Below, piece by piece: positions 14,201 to 26,178 of a stretch of DNA of 64,000 nucleotides (position 1 is the first letter of the stretch; each line of letters opens with the position of its first letter). A program made the translations under genes and the position numbers. The notes below the pieces were generated by a model. The model worked only from the letters and a program-made list of their open reading frames with translations, ran no database searches and was not told where the DNA came from. This DNA comes from Scylla paramamosain. Its lineage: Eukaryota; Arthropoda; Malacostraca; Decapoda; Portunidae. Location: NCBI RefSeq assembly GCF_035594125.1, contig NC_087173.1, forward strand, positions 276,501 to 340,500, read 5' to 3'.

Positions 14201-17200
14201 TTCATGTTTTTCGTAATGTTATTTTGTTTCTCAATAAAGGGTGTTTTGCATGCATTTTAGCGTTTTAGTATGTAAGGAGCTGAAAAACACTTAAAGACAA
14301 GTCCTTGGTAAATGTTGGTTTTATTCCCATGTAATGTCATTGCCCTGCTTTTTTGTGCTTTATTGCCTAACACGCTCAAAAACACTCAAAAGACACTTTT
14401 TTTCTGGTAATATCACTTATTTCCAACATAAAGCTAGTTTCGCATGTAATTTCGGGTTTTGGTAACTAAGAATGTGAAAAACACTCAAAATACACGCATT
14501 TGGTAAGGTTGTTCTGTTTCTCAATTAAGAGTGTTATTCATGAATTTCAGCATTTTTATATCTAAGAAAAATCTCCATATACACGAGTTTTTTACGTTTT
14601 TTGCCTTATGGTTCTTGAAAACTATTAAAACATTCATTATACAATTTTCTTGTAATATCGTTTTGTTTCCCAATATAGACTGCTTTGCATTCATTTTTGC
14701 GTTTTTTGTAGGTAACAAGCTTAAAAACACAACTTTTTTGTAATGTTATTCTATTTCTTCATATTGGTTGGTTTGCATCCGTTTTAGCGTTCTACGCTGA
14801 AACTGAAAAGACACGTTTTCATTAATATTGTTGAAATTGCTGAAAACACCCAAAGACACGTTTCTTGTAAAGTCGTGTAATTTCCCAATATAGGTGGCTT
14901 TGCATGCACTTCCGGATTTCGTAAATAACTCCGGAAAAAGATAAAATTATTTTTTATGTTTTTTTTCACATAATTTCCCTGAATTTTCTCAGAATTTTGG
15001 CATCTCGGTACCTATGAAAATAATTAACAAAAATTTTTTTTTTTTTTTCTCTATAAAGAGTGTTATTTGTGGGTTTTAGATTTTTGGTACTTAAGGAACT
15101 TAAAAATACTCATAATACACGATTTTCGTAATGTCCTTTCGTTTCACAAACATAGGGTTCTTTGCATGTATTTAAGCGATTTTATAGGTAACATGATCAA
15201 AAACATTCAAAATACATGTTTTTGGTAATGTTATTCTGTTTCTCCATAAAGCTTGTTTTGCATGCGTTTAGCGTTTTGGTATGTAAGGAGTTAAAAACAC
15301 TTAAAGGCAAGTTCTTCGTAAAATTTGGTTTTATTCCAGTGTAATGTGATTGTTCTGCTTTTTAGTGTTTTGTTGCATATAACGCTCAAAAACACTCAAA
15401 AGACACTTTTTCTGGTAATGTCATTTTTTTTCCCACATAATGCTAGTTTTGCATGTAATTTGGGATTTTCGTAACTAAGAATGTGAAAAACACTCAAAAT
15501 ACACACATTTGGTAAGGTAGTTCTGTTTTTTCAATTAAAAGTGTTATTCATGAGTTTTAGCGTTTTGGTAAGAAACTTCTCTAAATACACAAGTTTTTGC
15601 GTTTTTTGCCTTGTGGTTCTTATGAAACTATAAAACACTCATTATACACGTTTCTCGTAATGTCCTTTTGCTTCCCAATATAGTTTTTTTGTAGGTAAAA
15701 AGCTCAAAAACACATTTTGGTAATGTTATTTTATTTCTTCTTATTGGTTGGTTTGCATCCGTTTTAGCGTTTTTCTACGTAAAACACGGAAAAGACACTT
15801 TTTCAGTAATTTTGTTTTAGATTCCCATATAGAGTGACTTGCATGTTATTTACCGTTAGTGTGCCTAACAAGCTGAAAAACACTCAAAAGACAGTTTTCT
15901 GGCAAAAACGTTTAATTTCCCCATATAGGTGGCTTTCCATGTACTTTAGGGTTTGGTACATAACAGTACGAAAAAAAAAAGCTAAAATTAACTTTTTTGA
16001 TAATTGACTCATAATGTCCTGAATTTTACCCAAATTTTGGCATCTCGGTACCTGTGAAGATGAAAAAGAAAGAAAAAAAATATCGTATTTTTTTTATTTA
16101 TTTATTTATTTTTTCTCAATAAAGAGTATTATTTGTGGCTTTTAGCTTTTTGGTAAAGATCTTAATAACACTGATAATACACGTTTCTCGTAATGTTTTT
16201 TCGTTTCCCAAAAATAGGGTTCTTTGCATGTGTTTAAGCGTTTTTAATGGTAACATGATCAAAAACACTCAAAATATATGTTTTTGGTAATGTTATTCTC
16301 TTTCTCCATAAAGTGTGTTTTGCATACGTTTTAGCGTTTTGGTATATAAGAAGCTCAAAACACTTAAAGGCAAGTTCTTGGTAAAAACTGATTTTATTTC
16401 CATGTAATGTGATTCCCCTACTTTTTATTGCATTATTGACTATCACGCTCAAAAACACTCAAAAGACACTTTTCTGGTAATGTCATTTTTTTCCCACATA
16501 AAGCTGGTTTCACATGCAATTTGGGATTTTGATAACTAAGAATGTGAAAAGCACTCAAAATACACGCATTTAGTAAAGTTGTTCTGTTTCTCAATTAAGA
16601 GTGTTATTCATGAGTTTCAGCATTTTGGTATCTAGGAAACTTCTCCATATACACGAGTTTTTGCGTTTTTTGGCTTGTGGTTCTTTTGAACTATAGAATA
16701 TTCATTATACACTTTTCTTGTAATGCCCCTTTGTTTCCCAATATAGAGTGCTTTGTATCAATTTTCGCGTTTTTTTGTAGGTAACAAGCTCAAAAACACT
16801 CAAAATATACCTTTTTGGTAATGTTTTTCTACTTCTTGATATTGGTTAGTTTGCATCCGTTTTAGCGTTTTTCTACGTAAAACACTGAGAAGACACGTTT
16901 TCAGTAATTTTGTTTTGGTTTGCCATATAGAGTGAGTTCTTCATTATTTATCGTTTTGGTGCCTAACATGCTGAAAACACTCAAAACACAGATTTCTGTT
17001 AAGGTCGTTTAATTTCCTGATATGGGAGGCTTTGCATGCACTTTCGTGTTTGGTACATAACAGTCCGAAAAAAAGCTAATATCAACTTTTTGAAATAAAT
17101 TTCTTATCATATAATTGCCAAAATTTTTCCCAGAATTTTGGCATTTCGGTACCTATGAAGGTGAATAACAAAAAAAGAAAATCCTTTTATTTATTTTTTT

Positions 17201-19024
17201 TTATTTTTTACTTTTTTTCTAAATAACAAGTTTTATTTGTGAGTTTTAGCTTTTTGGTAGTTACGGAACTTAAAAACACTCATAATACACGTTTCTCGTA
17301 ATGTCCTTACGTTTCCCAAACATAAGGTTCTTTGCATGTATTTAAGCGTTTTTATAGATAACATTATCAAAAAAACTCAAAATACATGTTTTTGGTAATG
17401 TTATTCTGTTACTCCATAAAGTTTGTTTTCCATGCGTTTTAGCGGTTTGGTATGTATGGAGCTCAAAAACACATATTGGCAAGTTCTTGGTAAAAGTTGG
17501 TTTTATTCCCATGTAATGTGATTGCCCTGCTTTTTAGTACTTCATTGCCTATCACGTTCAAAAACAATTAAAAGACACTTCTGATAATGTCATTTTTTTC
17601 CTCATAAAGCTAGTTTCTTATGCTATTTTGGGTATTGCTAACTAGGAATATTAAAAACACTCAAAATACAGGCATTTGCTAAGGTTGTTCTGTTTCTCAA
17701 TTAAGATTTTTATTCATGAGTTTCAGCATTTTGGTATCTAAGAAACTTCTTTATATACACGTTTTTTTTTTCGTTTTTCTACGTAAAACACTGAGAAGAT
17801 ACATTTACAGTAATTTTGTTTTGGATTCCCATATAGAGTGAGTTCCTTATTATTTATCGTTTTGGTGCCTACCATGCTGAAAAACACTCAAAAGACAGAT
17901 TTCTGGAAAGGTCGTTTAATTTTCTCATATTTGTGCTCTCTGTACCTATTAAAAAGAATAACAAAAAAAAAATCCTATTTATTTATTTACTTGTTTTTTT
18001 TCTCTATAAAGAGGTTTTAGCTTTTTGGTACTTATGGAACTTAAAAACACTCATAATACACGTTTCTCGTAATGTCCTTCCGTTTCCCTGACATAGGGTT
18101 TTTTGCATATATTTAAGCGTTTTTAGAGGTAACATGATCAAAAACACTCAAAATACATGTTTTTGGTAATGTTAATCTGTTTCTCCATAAAGGGTGATTT
18201 GCATGCGTTTTAGCGTTTTGGTAAATAAGGAGCTCAAAAACACTTAAAGGCAAGTTCTTGGTAAAAAATGTTTTTATTCCCATGTAATGTGATTGCCTTC
18301 CTTTTCTAGTGCTTTATTGCCTAACACGCTCAAAAACACTCAAAAGACACTTTTCTGGTAATGTCATTTTTTTACCACATAAAGCTAGTTTTGCATGCAA
18401 TTTGGGGTTTTGGTAACTAAGAATGTGAAAAACAGTCAAAATACACGCATATCGTAAGGTTGTTCTGTATTCTCAATTAAGAGTGTTATTCCTGAGTTTC
18501 AGTATTTTGCTATCTAAGAAACTTATCCATATACACGAGTTTTTGCGTTTTTTGCCTTGTGGTTCTTGTGAAACTATAAAACACTCATTATACAAGATTC
18601 TCGTAATGTCCTTTTCTATCTAAATATAGAGTGCTTTCTATCCATTTTCGCCTTTTTTGTAGATAAGAAGCTCAAAAACACTGAATATATACCTTTTTTG
18701 GTAATGTTATTCTACTTCTTCATATTCGTTGGTTTGCATCCGTTTTAGCGTTTTTCTACGTAAAACACTGAAAAGACACTTTTTCAGTAACTTTTTTTGA
18801 TGGATCCGAAAAAAAAACTAAAATTAAATTTTTTTCATAATTTTCTTTTTTCACATAATTTTCCTGAATTTTGCCAGAATTTTGGCATCTTGGTATAGAG
18901 AGAGAGAGAGAGAGAGTCCTTGGTAGTAGTAATATACCGTAAAATGAATTGAAATCCCGCATGATCCTCTATTCAAAACTCGCGCCCTCCAGGCCATCAA
19001 GCAAGAAGCGACAGTGTGACAGTG

Positions 19025-19129
19025 ATGAGTGGTGTAGTGTGGATGTGTGCGTCCGTCAATCTTTCGTACCTACGGCTTTCCGTGAGGCGGCTGGAGCAGG
19101 AAATCGCCGAGCCGTGCTGCAGAGGTGAG
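19025..19129 (+). other. Possible 5' coding exon (weak)
   Basis: An ATG at 19025 opens 35 codons with mixed composition (MSGVVWMCASVNLSYLRLSV, then RRLEQEIAEPCCR). It runs to GAGGTGAGGTGAGTAC, which offers two overlapping 5' splice site matches. The segment is more GC-rich than its surroundings. No downstream partner exon can be named and the residues match no family I know. A chance open frame is quite possible. Confidence 0.22.
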
Positions 19130-19629
19130 GTGAGTACACTCCTGGCCAGGGTGAGGACGAGGCAGTGACGTGTGCAGTGTGCTGTGCTGCGGAAATCAAG
19201 GGATGCGGCGGGAGGGTCAGGCTGTCATGGCGGTAGCCTCTCGTGGTCTTGGGTACTGTATGACCAGGACACAAAGCTTCATATTCCATATCGTAGTTGC
19301 CGTGGGTTGATATGCACGATGGAAACGTGGAATGTAACTTGTGATGATCAGTGAAGCTTTCATGGAGATACTACTACCATGACTGAAAATTAGGGAACTA
19401 GGATTACCCGGTCAGCTCTCTCTCTCTCTCTCTCTCTCTCTGGAAGCTTATTTGCGCTCACTTTCCTGATGGACTGAGTTTGAATGACCTTAGTGAGGGC
19501 AGTCACAGATAATAGTGATGATGAGCCGGGGCTCCACACAGTTCATGGAGAGTAAAACGCGTATTTATGGTCAGGCACTCCATGCACCCATGCCGTCCTG
19601 GTGCGCCCTCCCTGTCTGCTGGGTTGTGG

Positions 19630-19668
<39 letters not shown>

Positions 19669-20062
19669 TTTCATTAGAGTACTTGTAAGTGTAGTGCATA
19701 GATTCCGTTTGGTGCAAAGAGCAAGATTTTCGAATTGGAATGATCGTGGCTCATTGCGACTCACGTGCAGAATACTGCGTGACGAGACGAAGCTGCTGAT
19801 AGTTACTTGTGTTGCAGCTTTTGTTTTTGTATCACATCTTATTCTGTTTTTATTACGTTCTTCTTCCTTAAGCAGTTAACTTCTTCTTGTTTACGTCCAA
19901 AAATCGAAAATTCAAGCCCCAGCTTTTAAGCATAATTTATAATGATGAACAGAATGTATTAAATTCTTTTATCCAGAACCTTTCAGATCAAGATATTGAT
20001 TGACAGCTGCCAGGTACATTTATTTAAAATAATTTTTATTTTTATTTTTAGTAGTTTTAATA

Positions 20063-20150
20063 GTTAAATAATAAATGACTTGAGGATATAATATTAACGT
20101 TTTACTGTTAAATAATAAATGACTTGAGGATATAATATTAACGTTTTACT
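20063..20150. repeat. 44-bp tandem duplication
   Basis: GTTAAATAATAAATGACTTG and the following 24 bases occur twice in immediate succession (starts 20063 and 20107) with no differences seen, so the duplication looks recent. Confidence 0.9.
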
Positions 20151-20612
20151 TATATTAATAGTATAACAGCAGGTATTCTGAAATGTTAACAAGTATGTGC
20201 TGCTTATAAAACATGAAAAACAGTACAACACACACTAGGTGTGTAACACAAGGCAGAAAATAAAACCAAGGCCTTGCCATGAAAGACAGCAGCATTCATA
20301 AGAGGCATTTTTTTTCCCACACCTGCACAAACATTTGGCAACATCAAGGTGTTTATCAAACACTAATGCCTTATAAGACAGAACACATGGTTAGTTGAAT
20401 TAAGAGATCACACAAAAGTCATCACTATCTTATAGCATACATATATAGTATACAGCAGCACCAAGAGACATTGCAATGTAAGAACATAAGAAATAAGGGA
20501 AGCTGCAAGAAGCGACCAGGCTTACATGTGGCAGTCCCTGTATGAAATATACCTACCTATTTCCACCTATCATCCCCATCCATAAACCCGTTTAATCTTA
20601 TCTTAAAGTTCT

Positions 20613-20930
20613 CTAATGTCTTGGCACTAACAACATGATTACTGAATCTGTTCCACTCGTCTTCCACTCTTTTTTTTTTTTTTTGAGAACCAATTTCTTC
20701 CTATCTCTCTTAAACCTAAATTTTTCAAGCTTGAACCTGTTATTTCTTATTCTATCCTGGCTGCTAATCCTAAGAATTTTGCTTACATCCCCCTTGTTAC
20801 AACCCTTGTACCACTTAAAGACTTCTATCAAGTCCCCTTTTAACCTACATCTCTCTAAAGAATGTAAATTTAACAGCTTCAATCTTGCTTCATAAGGAAT
20901 ACTCCTCATCCCCTGTATCCTTTTAGTCAT
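20613..20930 (-). pseudogene. C-terminal region of RT, family A copy 2
   Basis: A frame encoding MTKRIQGMRSIPYEARLKLL and following residues, parallel to 9720-10172 of copy 1 (TKRIQGMRSIPYEAR is shared). A poly-T run in the plus strand near 20672-20684 has expanded a Lys stretch and shifted the ending, where copy 1 continues NWFSNTVVDDWN. The domain follows the thumb in CR1-like ORF2 proteins. Confidence 0.8.
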
Positions 20931-21144
20931 TCTCCTCTGTACTTATTCTAATAGACTTATATCTTTCCTGTAATGTGGGGACCAGAACTGCACAGCATAG
21001 TCTAGATGAGGTCTGACCAGCGTCAAATATAACTTTAATATTATTTCGGGCCTTCTACTTTTAACACTCCTAAAAATGAATCCTAATACCCTGTTTGCCC
21101 TGTTTTTGGCCTCTATGCATTGCTTTCCTAGACGGAGTTCAGAG

Positions 21145-21909
21145 CTAACTATAACTCCTAAATCTTTTTTTGTACCCTGAACCTACCAGAGTTTCGTTAT
21201 TTATTGTGTAGCTACTGTGTGGGTTTCCTCTACCTACACTAAGTACTTTGCATTTGTTGATATTAAACTGCATTTGCCATTTGTCTGTCCATACATTCAT
21301 CCTATCTAAATCTGCCTGCAAGGTGATGGCATTCGAAACTGACCTAATTAATCTACTTATCTTTGTGTCATCCGCAAATTTACTAACATCACTAATTCCA
21401 CTATCCAAGTCATTGATATATATTAAAAACAACAGTGGCCCTAATACTGATCCCTGTGGCACCCCACTAATTACGTTATCCCATTCGGATTTAGAGCTGT
21501 TTATTGTAACTCTTTGTCGCCTGTCGCTTAGCCATGGCCTTAGCCAGCCTAACACCTTCCCATCTATCCTGTGTGCCCCAACCTTTCTCAGTACCCTCTG
21601 ATGGGGTACCTTGTCAAAAGCTTTACTAAAGTCCAGATATAAGATATTATAACTATCACCATTATCTACTGCGTCATACACTTTAGTGTAAAAACTTAAC
21701 AAGTTTGTCAGGCGAGACTTCCCCTTCATGAATCCATGCTGTGACTGATTTATCAAATTATGTTTGTCTAAATGCTCCCTAATGTTCCTTGTTATTATTG
21801 ACTCCAATATTTTACCTACAACAGAAGTTAAGCTGACAGGTCTATAATTGGATGCTAAAGTTTTATCTCCTTTCTTAAAGATGGGTACTACATTAGCCTG
21901 CCTCCACAT
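21145..21909 (-). pseudogene. Reverse transcriptase domain, family A copy 2
   Basis: A 254-residue open frame holds most of a CR1-like RT. Fingers: FKKGDKTLASNYRPVSLTSV near residues 11-30. Palm A: YLDFSKAFDKVPHQ with catalytic Asp93. Then GVPQGSVLGP at 149-158 and FADD with the catalytic pair at 180-181. The thumb begins with QADLDRM and NINKCKVLSVGR. The frame breaks after LVGSGYKKRF, where the remainder shifts. All visible catalytic residues are intact, so decay is probably modest. It reverse-transcribes its own RNA at a nicked target in living copies; this one is interrupted by family B in its linker. Confidence 0.88.
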
Positions 21910-22322
21910 TACTGGTACCTCACCTGACTCAAGTGATTTCCTAAAGACAGAAACTAATGGCTCACTAATAAACTCTTTACATTCCTTAAGTACTCTGGGA
22001 TATATTTCATCTGGTCCTGGTATCTTGAGCTTTTTTAGCCTATCTCCTGTTCCACAATCTCCTTAGTTATGGAAATATCTGTCAGCTTCTCATTCTCATC
22101 TGCTGGAAACATCTGTTCACTATTTGGCATATCCTGCATGTTTTCCTGGGTGTAGACAGTTAGAAAATACTCATTCAGAATTTTACTAATCTCCTTCCCA
22201 GACCTAACCAGCTCCCCATCTACCTAGCTGTATTTACCTAGTTGTGAAATACAGGACAAGAGCCACACTAGGCTCGTGCTGTCCCATCTCCATATCGACT
22301 TTTATCTAGATTTTCTTTAAAT

Positions 22323-22712
22323 TTATGAATTGTCTTTGCACACAGTCTCATCCTTAAGTTCATTCAACACCATTATACTTCTGTGTGGGAAGCTGTGTTT
22401 CTTGATGTCTCTTCTGCAAACACTCCTTTTCAATTTCCTTCCATGTCCTCTTGTGTCTCTCATATCTGGTATCATGAGATCTTCTCTGTCCAAGTTTTCC
22501 ATTCCTTCCAATATTCTATATATTGCTATCAAATCACCTCTTTCCCTCCTTTTTTCTAGTGAAGTCAGGCCCAATCTCTTCAACCTTTCCTCATAATTAT
22601 ACTCTCTTAAGGTTGCAGGGATTTTAGTTGCAGCTCTCTGGATTCTTTCTTTCTTGTTTTTCAAACTTGGCAACCACACTGATGCTGCGTACTCCAATCT
22701 CGGACGTATCAT
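22323..22712 (-). pseudogene. C-terminal region of family B ORF2
   Basis: A 129-residue frame beginning IRPRLEYAASVWLPSLKNKK, followed by RIQRAATKIPATLREYNYEERLKRL (positions about 25-48), continues the RT polypeptide after the thumb. The motif of Arg-Pro-x-Leu-Glu-Tyr-Ala followed by Trp-x-Pro is typical of CR1-like ORF2 C-terminal regions. A short AT-rich gap and a shift at 22715-22785 separate it from the RT frame. Confidence 0.82.
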
Positions 22713-22785
22713 CTTTGTTATCTTTTTTTTTTATCATATCTTCATCAATATAAGAGAATGCTATCTTGATGTTTCTCAGCAGATT

Positions 22786-23862
22786 TTATGTTTCTCCTAT
22801 AATTTTGTTTATGTGCTTTCCAAATGATAAATTATCAGTAATAATTACTCCTAGGTCTTTTTCTTCTGATTTTATAGAGATTTCCTCATTCCCTAAGTAA
22901 CAGTTGCCAACTGGTCTTCTCACACTTTTCCCAAACCTCATCACACTACATTTTTTAGCATTAAACTCCATGTTCCACCTCAATGACCATTCATTAACCT
23001 TAATGAAGTCCTCTTCATTTGTTACTTTTCTCATAATCTTAACGTCATCAGCAAAAAGGTTCATGTAACTTTCTACACCTTCTGTCATATCATTTACATA
23101 AACTGTGAACATAATAGGTGCAAGTACTGAACCTTGTGGGACTCCACTTTATTACTGTTCTCCAGTTCTACCTGCTGCCTTTAATTACTGTCCTCATTTC
23201 TCTGTTCGTCAAAAAGTCAGTCATCCACTTTAACAGCGATCCAGCGAGTCCTCCAATTTTTTTCCAATTTCCATATTAGTCTTCTGTGCGGAACTTTATC
23301 AAATGCTTTTCTCAAATCTAAGTATATGCAGTCGAACCATCCATGTCTCTCTTGCACTATATCTATTACTATTGAGTAGAAACTTATCAAATTTGTAACA
23401 CAAGATCTTCCTTTTCTGAAGCCAAACTGTGTCTCTGTTATCACTTTGTTGTCTTCTAGATATTTCACCCATCTGTTCTTGATAATCTTTTCACAATTCT
23501 TTGCCACCACACTTGTGAGTGATACAGGTCTATAATTTAATGGATCTTCTTTACTTCCGGTCTTGTGAATTGGGGTAATACCCCCCCCCGTTTCCAAACT
23601 ATGGGTACTCTACCTTTTACCAGGGTGGTGCTAATTATATTGTGCAGCACTGAGACTAATTGTGAGCTACACTCTTTTAAAATCCAACTTGATACACACC
23701 ATCAGGACCCATTGCTTTCCTTACATCCAGGTCTTCCAACATAATCTTTGCTTCTTCTACTGATGTTTTAATCTCCTTTAGGTTGGTCCCTTTTTCTAAT
23801 GTTGTCTTCTCACCTCTGAAATCATTTCCTTTAGTAAACACAGAGTGGAAGTATCTGTTCAT
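22786..23862 (-). pseudogene. Reverse transcriptase of family B
   Basis: Frames at 23677-23862 (linker with VRKAMGPDGV), 23217-23597 (fingers LNYRPVSLTSVV and palm YLDLRKAFDKVPHRRL) and 22786-23112 (FTVYVNDMTEG, then FADDVKIM with the catalytic Asp pair) follow RT order. The GVPQGSVLAP block lies between the last two frames, at about 23115-23150, immediately after a stop codon. Several shifts, including one at the C-run near 23581, make the copy non-functional. FADDVK rather than FADDTK and GSVLAP rather than GSVLGP separate it from family A. Confidence 0.85.
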
Positions 23863-24225
23863 CTACCTCCTCTGGGTCATCCACTGTCTCTTCTCCAGCT
23901 TTTTCCATGCTTATTTCATCTTAACTCTTTAATTTTCCATTGATGAATTTATAAAATAATTTTGGTTGGTCTTTACATTTCTCCACAACATTGTTTTCAA
24001 AATTTTTCTGATCATCTCTGTGAGTTTTGACATTCGTTCCTCTTCCTTATGCAATTGTTCCACAGGTCCAGTCTCTTGTTTTTCTTCCACTTGTTCCATG
24101 CTTTTTCTGTCCAATCTAGCTGTTGCACATCTCCTATTGTACCAATCCTTTTTGAAAAGGTTCTCTGTTGATCTTTTGGGTACCCATTTCTCTACTCCTT
24201 TATTATAAATACCCAGGAAAGCTGT

Positions 24226-25047
24226 CTACTTTTCCTCTATGTCCTTTTGAATAACCATGTTCCAATTCACTTCACTGAAATACTTCCTAAGTTGTCCAAG
24301 GTTAGTCTTGCTGTAGTTTAGCCATTCTCTTGTGTGGTCTTCTTTCCTTATACTGAGGTTATCATCCATAACTGTGAACTGAATCAGCACATGATCACTT
24401 TTTCTTATTGGGTTTATGTATTTAAGGTCTTCTACTATTTCTTGTTCCTTGGTGAAAATTAGATTGAGCCTTGAAGGTGCTTCATTTCTCCTAAATCCTG
24501 TGTCATCTGTAACCCATTGTGTCAGGACATTTTCAATAGCCAGGTCTAGTAGCTTGTTCCCCCATGATGACTCACTGCCTTCTGTGGTCCAGTTCTCCCA
24601 AGATATCTCTTTACAGTTAAAGTCCCCCATCAGGATTATATCATCATTTTCCTCAAGCAGCTCTGTCAAACATGTCCTTGTGTCCTCAAGCATTTTCTTA
24701 TATTCATCCTCTCTCCAAGAGTTGGAAGGGGGGGAACACAAGTCACCACAACGTTATGGTATCTTCCAATATTCTGTCTTAAGCTTATTTTCAATACTTC
24801 TGCCTCCTCCATCACATATGTGACAGATTCCACTAGTAAATTCTTCCTAACTAGAAGCATCACACCTCCTCGCTGTTTATTCCTTCTATTTCTCATCCAG
24901 AGGTTGTATTTTCCTTCACCAATATTTAGTATATCCCCTTCACTTGCCAGTTTAGGTTCAACGATTCCCATGATGTCCGGTTTTTCCTCTTTTAAATAGT
25001 CTTCTAGTTTCAACACTGCTGACATTAGTCCATTTATGTTTGTGTAT
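24226..25047 (-). pseudogene. Apurinic-type endonuclease domain of family B
   Basis: The order of an AP-like endonuclease is visible: VAYTNINGLMSA (Asn of motif I), KPDIMGIVEPKL (Glu), GGVMLLVRKNL, then after a frame change near 24740 ILMGDFNCKEISWENW (Asp-Asn), LIFTKEQEIVED and KSDHVLIQFTV (the Ser-Asp-His motif). In active copies this domain nicks the target DNA to prime reverse transcription. The frameshift near 24740, within a run of G residues (CCTTCC and GGGGGGG in the plus strand), separates two otherwise open frames. Confidence 0.85.
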
Positions 25048-25469
25048 GCTACTTTTAGTCTTCCCCTGCCCCTATTTGCTGCCTTTAATGGACCTATAGT
25101 ATCCTCATTCTTCATCCAGTATACCTGATAAAATCCCTTGGGGTCTGTCTTCACCTGGCTGGCTTCCTTTAATTCATAATTGCCCTTAGCTTTCCTCGTT
25201 AATCTCTTGACTATTCTAACTAATTCATTATATTGTGGCCTTAAAACCTCTTTACCTGTCCTTAATCTCTTATATATACTTCTCTTCGGTTCTATATAAT
25301 GTTTTAACCTAGCATTCATCAATTTAGAGTCATTTTTCTGTGATCTTATTGCTCTATACAGGATGTTTGCTAGCTGTCCTGTATGCAGTTTGTCTGTGAA
25401 ATATTTATACAACTCATCTAAATTTACTTCACTTAATCCCCTCATCTTGGCCCCTTCCATCCTCTCCAC
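24666..25469 (-). other. Chimeric open frame made by nested insertion
   Basis: The 267-codon frame is a fusion. Residues 1 to about 131 are the family A linker (GLSEVNLDELYKYFTDKLHT, later LKEASQVKTDPKGFYQVYWM). From RGRGRLKVAYTNINGLMSAV onward it is the family B endonuclease start. The junction codons lie around 25066. Nothing suggests that the fusion is expressed or selected; it is open because family B landed in frame and both parts are still fairly intact. Confidence 0.8.
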
Positions 25470-26178
25470 TCCCTCATCTACTCACCTTGACCTCACTTCT
25501 CCCATTTTAGCATGACCTGACCCTTCAACATACTCACACCTATCTCCCTCTCTCTCTCTCTCTCCTCGGTCCCTTCCGGACACATCTTCCCTCCTCTTGT
25601 CCTACACCCTCACATCTCACCTCACCTCTCTCATCCTGCCTTATCTCTCTCAACTCCGTCCCGGTCCTGACCTCACCCTCCATCCATTGCCAGTCAACTC
25701 CTTGGAGGTACCTTTTTAATTCCTCAAAATCTGCTCTCCTAAAGTCAGGTGTTTTTCTAGTGTTTTTGCTTTTAAAAGTGTCTTCCCATTTTAATTTGTA
25801 CCTAATTTCCCAATGGTCACTGTTGCCTAGCTGTCCACCAACCTCTATCTCCATGACTGCCTCCTCCCTGTTAGTAAGAATTAAATCTAGAATATTGTTC
25901 CCCCTTGTGGGTTCTATGACTACTTGTTTTAAAAAAGATTATCCTGAATTACCTTTAGAAATTCCTCTGCTTCCTTGTCACCCACCATCAGGCTCCAGTT
26001 GATATTCCTAAAATTAAAATCTCCTATCACACATACCTGACTGTGCCTTCCTGCTCTGTTTATTACCTGCCACAGTGAGGTGTTAATTTCCTTTGTACTG
26101 TTTGGTGGCCTGTACACTACTCCCAGTACTACTGACTGTGATCCTTCCTTAATATCTACCCATATCAACTCTGTTTTG
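25067..26178 (-). mobile_element. CR1-like retrotransposon family A copy 2, 5' part
   Basis: This is the endonuclease C-terminal half and linker of family A, separated from its RT (20478-22220) by the nested family-B element. The 5' end is truncated at about 26178, shortly before the residues that read TESIWVDIKE in the fragment at 63445. A pyrimidine-rich stretch at 25480-25570 has replaced part of the linker. Confidence 0.85.
25540..26168 (-). pseudogene. Endonuclease fragment of family A copy 2
   Basis: Frame 25929-26168 encodes WVDIKEGSQSVVLGVVYRPP and then VCVIGDFNFRNINWSLM, the Asp-Asn motif of the AP-like endonuclease. After one frame change the second part (25540-25854) carries QLGNSDHWEIRYKLKW, the Ser-Asp-His motif. 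The N-terminal half with the Asn and Glu residues is missing, so the domain is inactive. The last 25 or so residues become low-complexity Arg/Glu where the DNA turns into CT-rich sequence. Confidence 0.82.

Larger units (their letters stand above)
6900..18895 (+). repeat. Higher-order satellite domain, period about 1.03-1.1 kb
   Basis: A distinctive monomer variant containing CCTGAATTTTGCCAGAATTT recurs, with variation, at 6933, 8016, 9106, 13952, 14978, 16018, about 17117 and 18863. Adjacent spacings are 1083, 1090, 1026, 1040 and 1099 bp. Between these marks the other monomer variants recur in fixed order (a TGTATTTAAGCG variant, a CCATGTAATGTGATTG variant, an AAAGCTAGTTTCGCATG variant, a TCAATTAAGAGTG variant, and so on). 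That is about 12 monomers of roughly 88 bp per higher-order unit. The unit ending at 18863 follows a partly deleted mark near 17935. The CR1 relic at 9721-11290 interrupts the series. Confidence 0.85.
18917..20477. other. Single-copy flank right of the satellite
   Basis: Composition changes sharply from AT-rich satellite to mixed, locally GC-rich sequence (about 18960-19350), then returns to AT-rich after 19900. It contains a (CT)n tract at 19416-19441, a (GT)n tract at 19634-19664, a 44-bp tandem duplication at 20063-20150, and one weak exon candidate. No conserved protein is recognised. Confidence 0.6.
20478..22220 (-). mobile_element. CR1-like retrotransposon family A copy 2, 3' part
   Basis: This is the RT and 3' end of a minus-strand CR1-like element whose 5' part lies at 25067-26178; the two are separated by the nested family-B insertion. 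The 3' end has no poly(A). On the minus strand it finishes with ATGATAGGTGGAAATAGGTA, then GCTTCTTGCAGCTTCCC and TTATTTCTTATGTTCTTAC, a tail shared with the fragment at 29040-29265. Without the nested insert, family A copy 2 would be about 2.85 kb. Confidence 0.88.
22221..25066 (-). mobile_element. CR1-like retrotransposon family B nested inside family A
   Basis: A second minus-strand element of about 2.85 kb, with endonuclease (about 25047-24226), linker, RT (23862-22786) and C-terminal region (22712-22323), ends on its 3' side in TACCTAGTTGTGAAATACAG and related bases with no poly(A). Left of 22220 the sequence is family A linker; right of 25067 family A linker resumes (GCCTTTAATGGACC, compare CTTTTAAGGAACTATTG at 10970 in copy 1). 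CCCCAT-type bases lie at both joints and may be a degenerate target duplication. Insertion of B post-dates insertion of A. Confidence 0.85.
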
